From: Limnanthes douglasii subsp. nivea
Taxonomy: Eukaryota; Streptophyta; Magnoliopsida; Brassicales; Limnanthaceae
Reading direction: 5' to 3'
DNA: 64,000 bases
Assembly (NCBI GenBank): GCA_036936605.1
Contig: JAUPFV010000004.1
Location: 122,314,852 to 122,378,851 of the forward strand
Both the position numbers and the translations under genes were made by a program. The notes beneath the pieces were generated by a model that was given only the letters and a program-made list of their open reading frames with translations, was not told where the DNA came from and did not search any database. Positions 11,930 through 21,541 of the stretch are shown piece after piece. The first letter of the stretch is position 1, and each line of letters begins with the position of its first letter.

Positions 11930-14399
11930 ATATAAGAAGTAATAAAGTCAGCAGCTAGGTAATAAATGTCAGTATTCACATTTAATATGATAAAGAAAAG
12001 TAGGAACAAATATTTATAACACCCTAATATACGCATAAAGTTGCTATACAAGTTTTGAATTGGGCCGATGCCGTGATATGGGTAAATAATAAAACAAAAC
12101 TCTATAATTTAGTTTGCGTCTCGAATTTTATTTTATATTTTTAATTATAATATTAAATTTTTTATAGTTTAATTTGAATTTTAAAATAAAAGTTTAAATT
12201 CTAGTATTAAAAATGTAAAATTTTAATGTATTCTGTATATATTTTATATTATTTAAAATGGAGACTCTCATATAAGTATCAATATTTGTTCAAATTCAAT
12301 ATTTAATACCAAATGAGATCCCTATTAATATTTGGTACCATCGGACAAAATATTATAATATCTTTTGGTTTTTAATATTATGCAGTATCATCTAAATAAT
12401 AATAAAAAAAATTTCTTAAAAAATTTGTATCTTTTTAAATATAATTAAAAAAAATCTGAAACCACGGTTGTGTTTCTTTTCTCGAGACTAATTAAAAAAG
12501 TGGTGGTTTTAAATATTTTTTTAAAACTTTTAAAAAAGTCTTGTTTAGCAGTTTTAAAACTGCATATCTCCTCTAATTAGCAGTATTAAATGGTGCAAAT
12601 GATATGTTTTGAGAACTTTTTTAAAACTGTTAAAACAGCCTGTTTAGCAGTTTTAAAAACATAATTGAACTATATAAAATTGTTAATTAGCAGTTTTAGA
12701 TTTTTAATAGTATTAGCTTTTTGTTTTTTAGTAGTTTTAATTTTTTATTCAAAACATATTATATAGACCACTTGTTTGATTCGTCTCGTAAATATAAACA
12801 CAATGGTGCTTTCGGTTTTATTTTTAGAATTATAAATTAAAAGATACGAACTTTAAAAAAAAACTTATATTTTGTTAGAATTTACTGGATTATAATACAA
12901 ACAATGGTGAGTAAAACAATAAGGGTAAAGTATGTTTGGTATTAAGATGGACTAAAACTGGATTAAGAACTTATTTTGGTATTATAATTGAAATAACCCA
13001 TTTAAAATATTATAATTGTATTTTTTTTATTTTAATTATATTTTCCATACTAAAATAATAATAAAACATTTACGTTTACAACAAAAAAAATTATTATATG
13101 CTGCAACTATATTAAATATCAATGAGGTATAAAATTCTTTTTTATTTTTAAAAATCTAGCGATAACATTTTTATTTTAGTTTTTTAAATTTTTACTCATC
13201 ATGTATGTTCCCTTGCTTGTCAGTCACATAATGTATTCTTGTTATGGTCATTTCAGGCTGCATCGTTTTTATGCAATCACCTCCAAAAGTTGCTCCTTTT
13301 TGCAACTAAGTCCATATTATCATTTTTGATTGGACTCCACATTTCTTGGATCCAGCGATATACACGACTTTCTCTCTATCTCTTACACGTAATACCCAAA
13401 TCTTTCTTTACACTAAATCACATCATAGATCAACGGTGTTGGCCTACAAAATCCACCAGTCACTAAGCTTCACTCTGGCTACTCTCTGACCAAGCCATCT
13501 CCCATATGTCAGTCTTCTCCGGTACCAAAATATCTTCCCACGAAGTAAGCCACAACTAAAATCAACATTAGAAAAATCAGTCCATAGTAAATTCTATGTT
13601 CCACCTAGAATATTTTCTTAAAAATTTCTAGCATCCTAAACCAAGATATCATAACATCTCAGCCTTTATATAGCTTCATACATATGTCTCTCCAACACAT
13701 GCCCATCATTTCTCATTTGTTCTCTCTATCTAAGGTAATCCATAACCTAAACCTTCTTACCAAGCCAACCCATATCAGAAAATCCCCTCGTATTTCTATC
13801 TAAGTCTATGAGTTAGTGGCTTTACATACATTACTCTAAGGTTTCTGGGGTTCATTCTCATGAGACTTTACTGTCTAAGTCTCTACTATACCATGAAATT
13901 TCAAATATATTAACCTACTCAATCTTTCATCCAACTTCAACACACTCTATCACAACCCAAGCAAACAGAAAATTCATCAAACAAAACAGAAAAGTTACCT
14001 TTAACTCTCTGTCAAATATATCTTCAGTTACCTCAGCCTCTCTTCTCCCAGCCAAACCCACTGGAAAACCTAGATCTTTCTCCCCAATCTACTTGCACCA
14101 TTTCTTCTCTACTATGGCCATCATCCCAACGTTTTCCCTACCCTTCTCCACCTCGCTAATCACTTTGCATGATCCCATGCCTCCATCACGTGTAAACTTT
14201 TGGGTTTTCCTTTGAAAAACATGAAAACACCAAATCCTAATCCTCATTCTATATTCACATCTCAAGAAGAGTTCGTTTATAATGTTGTGGCACTAGCCAG
14301 ACTTCATATGTAGTCTGGTTAAGGGCAAAGCCTATTTTGATCCGCTATCAGTGAACCATATACACACATCTTCGATATATCTCCACTCTCATTGATAGC
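11930..14399. other. Intergenic DNA; AT-rich, then CT-rich
   Basis: From 11930 to about 13200 the DNA is very AT-rich. It holds a perfect 16-bp palindrome, GCAGTTTTAAAACTGC (12548-12563), with several partial copies of its half-site up to about 12740, resembling a decayed MITE. From about 13230 to 14400 it becomes pyrimidine-rich on the plus strand and may be the 5' region of the following LINE. No intact gene is seen. Confidence 0.4.
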
Positions 14400-15150
14400 C
14401 CCTTAGTTTTTCTAATGGTCATGTTTTACTCCGTCGGTGGTCCTCTTCATTTGCTTCCCACTCTGCCATTCTTTATCCTAAGTGTCGTCAAGAGATCCTC
14501 TTCTGATTCCTTGGGTTTCCACCAAGACCTTTTGGCTTCTATCAAAGATGCTTAAAATGATTACAACTCTCTGGTGGTTATCACTCAACCTAGTCCACAA
14601 ATCTCCTAGCCGGCGAATCGGCCTGATCTGGACAGATGTTCACCGTTCGTCTTTGTATGAGTTTCTTCTAATGATTCTGACTCTAGTTTGGATAGAGATG
14701 GCTCTCATCTTCTGTTCTTTGCATTGGAATCGACTCACCGTTGGAGTCTCAAGAATTTTATCGAGGTTACAACAACAAGGGTTTCCCTCTCTCAATTGGT
14801 AAATCAGTGGATGTCAATTTGGGTCTACCATGTTAGTCCTCTGGATTTTCTAGAATTTGGTCAAATGAATTTGTACTTCAATAGCCCTTCTGTTTGACGA
14901 TAAGTTTTTGGGCCAGCATTCTGGTCCTTCTCTTGTGTGCTAGACTAAGACTACTCCTGGATTTTTTTTCACTAATTAATTCTGATGTTGGGCATTCTAC
15001 TAAATTGGGTAAGGGTTTGCTTAGGACTGAGTCTTCTTATAAAACTTGTTCTAAAATAATTTTTTTTGGTAATACTGGAAAAAGGTCTAAAGGGTATGAT
15101 TTTTTTTAACAACCTCGTTTAAAACCAAAATAGTTTTTTACCTTATTTTA

Positions 15151-16070
15151 ATGACCACTCCCATAGGCACCTCTTCTTTCAACTCTGTTCCCACAAACTT
15201 GAGTTCTCATCCTACTCCATACTCCTACACTTCTTATGCTAACAGTATTGCGGGACATCACGATAATCGTTCCCCTTTGGTTATTGGCCTTCGTCTTATG
15301 GCTTTTGAAAGTAATAATTTTTTTTTATCATGAATAACTTCGCTTTGGGTCCTTTAGAATGCTTGTCTTTCCGGCTATTCCCTCACTTAATCTTATAACA
15401 TCTCTCTATTGAAGGTAGATATTGAGTCATTATAAAGAAAATTGTGTCTTGTGGAATTTAAGCCCCTTCCCGGAGGATATTTTTATTTAAATTTCGCTCG
15501 GAGGAGATGGAAAAAAAAGTTTTGGATATGGGACCTTAGAACTTTGGTGGTCATTTTATGATTTTTAAAATTTTGGAACCTCTTACCATTCTTATTATGA
15601 ATCCACATAAGGAGGTTCCAAATTGGATTAAAGTATTTAATCTCCCTCTTGAATCATGGACGGCAAAAGGTTTTAGTAATATTGGCTCGGAAATTGGTAC
15701 TCATTTGTTTGTCGATAAGCAAACTGAGAGAAATGAAAAATTAATATTTGCTCGTATTTGTACCATGATATGAGCGGGCTTGGAAATTTGGTCTGAAGTT
15801 ACTTTCAAAATTTGGAGTAGATACATTACGATCGAATTTGAGTATAAAAAACTTCCCCCTCAATGTGTAAATGTTCTGTTTTTTGTCACATTACTCGTCT
15901 TTGCGAAAAAAACTCAAAATCGACTCTTAATTTGGTCATCCCGATTCATAATTTTGAGGAATTCGATCCTTCTTAGTTTATCCCTGAATTGGCTAAAATC
16001 CTACGACTTGCCTCTCTGGATGGGTATCGGTGAGGAGGTATGATCCTAAGAGGCTTTGATTTATTAGTAA
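15151..16070 (+). pseudogene. LINE ORF1 remnant (DUF4283, zinc knuckle)
   Basis: The frames at 15558-15773 contain W-I-K-V-F-N-L-P-L-E-S-W and I-G-S-E-I-G-T, the second half of a DUF4283-type domain. The following segment ends in Y-K-K-L-P-P-Q-C and, in another frame, a C-x2-C-x4-H-type knuckle. It is followed within about 100 bp by the endonuclease of ORF2, the normal gene order. Confidence 0.6.
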
Positions 16071-16149
16071 CACTAATAATGGTAAAATGAATTTATCCTC
16101 CGATATAACCATCGTCTGGTACACTGTAAGATTTTTTTCCTTTTTGTTA

Positions 16150-18650
16150 ATTACTTCTTGGAATGTGAGGGGTCTAAATAATCCTGTTAGGAAGAAAAAT
16201 GTAACTGATTTAATTATTAGTAATAATATTTCCTTATTAATATTAGTATAAACTAAAGTCTAAAACTATAAAGTAGACTTCATTATTAGAACTTTGTCCA
16301 TTTTGGCATGTCATCACCAATCATTCTTCCCACCATCTCGGTAGGATTTGGATAATATAAAATCCTAGTTTAATTACCCTTTCCATGTTATCTCAATCCC
16401 GGAAACACATTTATTGTATGACTAGATGCCACAATATCCATTCACACTTTCAATTTACGATCATTTATGGTTTAAATGAAGTTTCTGATCGTATTTTGCT
16501 CTATAAATATTTTGAGTCCATTGTGGCCGAAAACTAGGGCATCCCTAGGGGATTTTAATGTTATGCACAAGTAAGATGAGCGTTTGGGCTCTTCTAATAA
16601 TTAGTCTTTAACAATTGATGAATTCAATAATTGGTGCTACCATTATGAATTCATTGACCTTCGCTCCACTAGATTCCAATTCACGTGGATCAATAAACAA
16701 CCAACCAACCTTTCCATCTTTAAAATTGATTGCATCTTAGTCAATCCTGATTGGGATATCATTTTCCCACTATAGACATCTTTGTTCTTCCAACCATACC
16801 ACTGTCACTCTCAACCTTGAGTCCCCTTGTAAGAATAAAAAAACCCTTCAAATTATTCAATATATGGCAATCTCATACCCTTTTCAAATATATTGTCTCC
16901 AATAGTTGGAATCTTCCCACTAACTCTAGTAGGATGAGACTAGTTCCTTAGAAACTTAATCGTCTTCAACTTGAGTTAAGTTTCCTCAATCACATGGATT
17001 ACAATGATATTGGATCTAGGGTATATTTAGCTTAGGAAAACCTTTTCCATGACCAATCATGTTTTGCTCAAGACCCTCTCAACCCCAAACTTGTCTCCAA
17101 ATAGATTGAGGCTTATTCGTCTTTCATCTTTCTTAGTCATGCTGAAGAATCATTTCTCGAAAAAACATCTAGAGAAAATTGGATTAAGTTTGGTGATAGG
17201 AATACTAAATTCTTCCATAATAGTATCAAAACTCATCTTTTCCACAATAAAATAATCACGATCAACAATGACCACAAGTTTAATGTAACCACTTCTGCCA
17301 CTATTTCTAAAGTTATTGTGAGCTATTTCAAGGATCTTCTTGGTTCCAGACATCATTTTGGTTATCCTGGTTTCGATAGAGTCTCGTCATTTCTCTCCAC
17401 CAGGGTTAATGATGTGGATAAGGCCTTCATGACCCAAGTGGTGACGTGTGAGGAGAAAAATGCCGCCTTATTAAGTATCCATAGTAAAAATTCTCTGGGT
17501 CTAACAAATTCAGTTATATTTTTTTTCAAGTGATCTTAGAATGTCGTGGGTAACGATATCTGTAATAAGGTTCTTGAATTCTTCCACAGTATAGTTCTTA
17601 ACTCTTCTTGGAGCTCCAATTCCATTGTACTTATCCCTAAAAAAGATTCCCCTTATGTGACTACTGATTTCAGCCCTATTGTGTTATGCAATGTTGTCTA
17701 TAGGATCATCTTCAAAATTCTAACCAATATAATCAAATATTATTTCCCTATCTGATTGACAAATCGCAATTGGCTTTCTTTGCTGGTAGAAATATCTCTG
17801 ATAATATCCTCCTATCTCAAGAACTCCTTTAAAGATTATCACACAAAATGTAGATGTAAAAAGGTTCCTCTCAAAATTCACCTGATGAAAGACTACAATA
17901 ATGTCTGTTGACACCTCATTCTTGATATTTTTGTTGCGATGAATTTTTGTGAAAATATGATCATTTGGGTCATCCATTGTATTGCCTCTTCCACTTATAA
18001 TAACATCATAAAGGGTGATCCCTCTGGTCGCAGAAAGGGTCTCAGGCAAGGAGGTTCACTCTCTCATTTTCTTTTCATCTTTGTCATGCAAGTTCTTTAG
18101 TGTATCATTAAGGATAAAAGTAATAATAGGAACTTCCAATTTCGGTAGAATTTTTGGAAACTCAAAATCACTAATCTTTGCTTTGCAGATGACCTAATAA
18201 TTTTCTATCATGGTGATGTTTATTCCCTCATTCTTATTAAAGATGGACTAGATGATTTGTTTTCCCTTTCAGGCCTCCGAGTCAGTCTTGCTAAAAGTCA
18301 AATCTTCCTTTCGAGAGTCAACCCCTCTCTTTATAATGACTTCATTTATATTTTGGGGGTATAAAGTAGGTACTCTTTCTGTTAAATATCTAAGTGTCCC
18401 CTTCTTACTAAGCGTCTCACCCACACATATTGTTGTCATATTTTTCACAAAATTACCCCGATGATTGACTCTTGGACATCCAAACATCTCTCTTACGCGA
18501 GTAGGCTCCCGCTTATCAAGTCTATCTTATTTGCAAGAAAATTTTATTGGTTGTCCACCTTTATCCTCGCATCTAGTGTTCTTAAAGAATTTTCTCAATA
18601 TCTGTGTCATTTCCTCTGGTCGGGCTCTGATATGAAACTATACGCTGCCA
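16150..18650 (+). pseudogene. LINE ORF2 remnant: endonuclease and reverse transcriptase
   Basis: The endonuclease begins with I-T-S-W-N-V-R-G-L-N-N-P-V-R-K-K near 16155. The RT is read piecewise: S-S-W-S-S-N-S-I-V-L-I-P-K-K and F-S-P-I-V-L-C-N-V at 17610-17700, R-K-G-L-R-Q-G near 18033, and F-A-D-D near 18180. A long clear frame at 18461-18650 (W-T-S-K-H-L-S-Y-A-S-R-L-P-L-I-K-S-I) runs directly into the inserted hAT-type element. Confidence 0.7.
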
Positions 18651-18653
18651 AAG

Positions 18654-19432
18654 TAGGGCTTTCAAAAAAATCCAAAAAATCTAAAATCTGACCGAAATAT
18701 TCGATATTACGATCAGAAGAAAACGAATAATATCCGTATTCGAAAGAAAACGGATAATATTTGTATCCGAATTTGTATCCAAAATTAGCGGATATGGATA
18801 TAGTCATATCTATATTCGAAATATCCGATATTCGAAAATTTATAAATAAATATATATATATACTTTTTTAAACACGTTTTTTAGCTATTCCACATTGTAA
18901 AAAAATAAAACAAATTACTAACAAAGTTGGCCATAAATATGGAGGGTTTCTTCTTTAAAATTTGTATCCTATCCCACATCTAAAGTTGGAAAAAGAGTTG
19001 CTACCAAGGTGTTTATAAAACACATAGAGGTTTTTCTTAACAAGTATATATTTTTTTAGTCTTATAACTCTTATCACACATCTAAAATATGGAAAAGAAT
19101 TGCTACCAAACTTTCTATAAAATACATGGTGGCTTTTCAAAATAAGTATATTTTTCTTAGCTTTATCCCACATCTAAAATAGGAATATGAATTTCTACCT
19201 ATATGCATATAAAACAAGCCAAACCAATAGTGTAATTAGTTAAAAAAAATAATGGAAATTAAGATATTCGGATTCAGATATTATCCGTATCCAAATAATA
19301 TTTGTCGGATACAGATTTAGATATATTTTTTTATAAAAAAAATTGGATTCAAATTTGGATTCGGATAGTGATTTCGGATTCAGATTTGGATATAGGCAGA
19401 CCCGTATCCGAAATATCTGTTTGACAGCCCTA
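18654..19432. mobile_element. Non-autonomous hAT-type element inside the LINE
   Basis: The ends are imperfect inverted repeats: TAGGGCTTTCAAA on the left, and TTTGACAGCCCTA on the right (reverse complement TAGGGCTGTCAAA). The flanking 8-mers TGCCAAAG (18646-18653) and AGCCAAAG (19433-19440) match at 7 of 8 bases, consistent with the 8-bp target duplication of hAT transposons. The LINE reading resumes beyond it. It encodes no transposase. Both ends are rich in GATATTCGGAT-like subterminal repeats, and the middle holds a triplicated module described separately. Confidence 0.75.
18965..19220 (+). repeat. Triplicated 92-102 bp module with snRNA-type USE and TATA
   Basis: Three tandem copies each contain a near-USE (ATCCCACATCT 18971-18981; ATCACACATCT 19073-19083; ATCCCACATCT 19165-19175), then exactly 32 bp, then TATAAAA (19014, 19116 and 19208). 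The plant snRNA upstream sequence element is RTCCCACATCG, placed about 33-34 bp from TATA in Pol II-transcribed snRNA genes. The motifs and spacing are seen directly. Promoter activity is inference, and the equal spacing could simply reflect common descent of the copies. Confidence 0.6.
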
Positions 19433-19440
19433 AGCCAAAG

Positions 19441-20640
19441 ATCTTAGCCAATGTCTTCACTTCTACGAGGGATGGTGGACTTGGGATTCTTGATCTTAAA
19501 AACCTGGAATCAAGCGGTTGTACTTAAACATATTTGGTCTATCATTAGTAATAATAATTACTCTATCTGGTGATTGGTGCGAGTGGATCAATCTTAAACA
19601 AATCAACAATAATAATTTATGGGACCTTGACCTCGGCTTATTCCCTTCTTGGACTTGGAAAAAAGATTCTTCCTATTTGCCCTATGGCTTATAAAAGGTA
19701 CATGGTGGCTATTGGAAATGGGCTAGATACTTCATTCTGGTATGATCATTGGTTTTCCTACCCCTTTGGTAATGCATTACGGTAAAAGTATAATCAAATA
19801 TCCTAGATTCGGGAAAAACCTTAAGGTGTCTGATATTATTAGCAATAGTCAATGGAATTGGTCATCTAACATCTGATCGGCTAGAGCTAGGAACCACATC
19901 AATCTTCAACAGATCAGGAATCTCATCATCTCACTACCTCCACCTAATATCATATTCAATGGTGTTCCCTTCTAGACTGCGAAGACTGGAAATCCCAACT
20001 TCACCATCAATAACATCTATAAATTAATTCTTAGAGTATGGAATGAGCTTAATATTCCTCGTTAATCCTTTATTTTTTGGCCTGTCATTCTACGAGAGAC
20101 AAGTTTTGTGTTGGGGTCTAAACACCCCACCAGACTGTGTCTTATGCAACTCCAACTCTGAAACTATTTCTCATATCCTCTACGATCGTAGTTTTACTCA
20201 AAATCTTTGGAACCATGCTGGTTCCAAGTTGGAATTCTCGATTAACGCCAACTGCTGGCAATATTAAATTAGTGAGGTATCAAATTGGTCTTCTTCTAGA
20301 AATTACCTCCTGCCATTGCCTCTACGATTTCTTAACGAATCTTCTCTCATATTTGGTTCAGATTCTATGGTACCAAGATTTGTTGGCATATGTAATTTCT
20401 CTATTTTTACTCACTTGTGCTTTTGCGTGTCTTTTGCAGATCCTTTTTCACTCCTTGTCGATCTTGTTCGTTTTCCGCTCCTTTTGATGGCCTAGTTTTA
20501 TCTGTTGTTTCTTGCTCTCTTTGGACATGCTTACTTCCATGTACCCAGGTTGGTTTACTCTATCTCCCATGTTTTCATGTTGGTTACTTTCTACTTTCCT
20601 ATGTTTTAAAGTCTTATACATTTTTGTATCTACTATTATT
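19441..20640 (+). pseudogene. LINE ORF2 C-terminal remnant (zf-RVT region)
   Basis: It resumes immediately after the nested element with D-G-G-L-G-I-L-D-L-K-N-L. Further on come I-G-N-G-L-D-T-S-F-W-Y-D-H-W near 19710-19750 and a cysteine-rich C-V-L-C-N-S segment near 20140, both characteristic of the zf-RVT part of plant LINEs. Frameshifts are frequent. No poly(A) tail is evident. Confidence 0.65.
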
Positions 20641-20689
20641 TTAGAATATACATCGATACAAAATATATTGCAACATTATGAAATGATAA

Positions 20690-20990
20690 ATATCAACCTC
20701 TTGAATACCTTTATTGCACAAAGAGACAAAATAAGTCTAAATCAATGTCAAAAAATAAAATTTCAAATTTTAAAAATGTAAAAGATTTGATATGGTTCAA
20801 TAATCGGGAGTCTGATGTATGCTCAAGTTTGTACAAGATCGGATATTACTTTTGTTATCGAGATATTGGACATGTATGCAAGTAATCTAGAAACTCACCA
20901 CTCGAAGGTAGTCAAAATAAATTCTCTAATATTTGTAACAAACAAAAAGACACATGCCATCATATATGAAATCAAATACTCCTATTCCAT
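20690..20990 (+). pseudogene. Copia RT-RNase H fragment
   Basis: A short plus-strand stretch contains I-G-S-L-M-Y-A-Q-V-C-T-R-S-D-I-T-F-V, the conserved joint between Copia reverse transcriptase and RNase H (usually GSLMYAQVCTRPDI.F). A degraded RNase H beginning follows. It is preceded by the D-K-I-S-L-N-Q-C linker. It is isolated, with no LTR nearby. Confidence 0.7.
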
Positions 20991-21541
20991 AATATAAGTC
21001 TTTCTAGAAAACAGTTTTTGTTTGATAATATATGTTGTTACAATAATGATTAACTCTACGAATCAAATTTATTTTCTGTTGTTATTTTAAAATCATTTTT
21101 TTTTTAATATTGATGAAAAAACTTTAAACGAACAAGTAATATATTAGGTATAGACTATATGGACACCTAACCCTCTCTAATCCTAAATTATCGTAAACTT
21201 TATTTAATGTTCAAATTATAGGTTTTTATTTGAATTTTGTATTGGGTACGTATCATTAAACGCCAATTCAATGAATTTAGTTACTGTAAACTTTGATCTC
21301 ATTATTAAAAGTAATCTTAAGTATCGTACTGTGGTTGACCTGTTGATTTAGTTTGTATCAACATTTTTAACAAAAATTCTTGACTTGATTATCAAGTAAT
21401 CAAGTCATCTTCTTCTTAGTTTCCTAATTTGAACGATTCAACACTTTCCTATTCCTTCGTGTTCTTCTTTAGATAGGGGTTTGTATCAAATTACTGCTAA
21501 CATCTTTTGATTCTATCAACATCTTTTACGACAAATAATTA
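20991..21541. other. Upstream region of the DEAH helicase gene
   Basis: AT-rich sequence with no coding signal. A TAA stop in frame lies directly before the helicase ATG (21536-21538), so the open frame cannot extend upstream. A pyrimidine-rich leader-like stretch lies at about 21405-21475. No clear TATA box was chosen. Confidence 0.4.

Larger units (their letters stand above)
14400..20640 (+). mobile_element. Old LINE (L1 type), heavily degraded, with nested hAT-type insertion
   Basis: Domains appear in LINE order in shifting frames. ORF1 has DUF4283-like sequence and a zinc knuckle (C-V-N-C then C-H) near 15850-15910. The endonuclease starts at about 16150 with S-W-N-V-R-G-L-N-N-P. RT lies at 17540-18650 with G-L-R-Q-G-G-S-L-S and C-F-A-D-D-L-I-I-F. 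The zf-RVT-like C-terminal region lies at 19440-20290. A 779-bp element splits the coding sequence at 18654-19432. Dense stops indicate great age. Both ends are approximate, and the segment before 15150 is assigned on weak similarity only. Confidence 0.75.
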
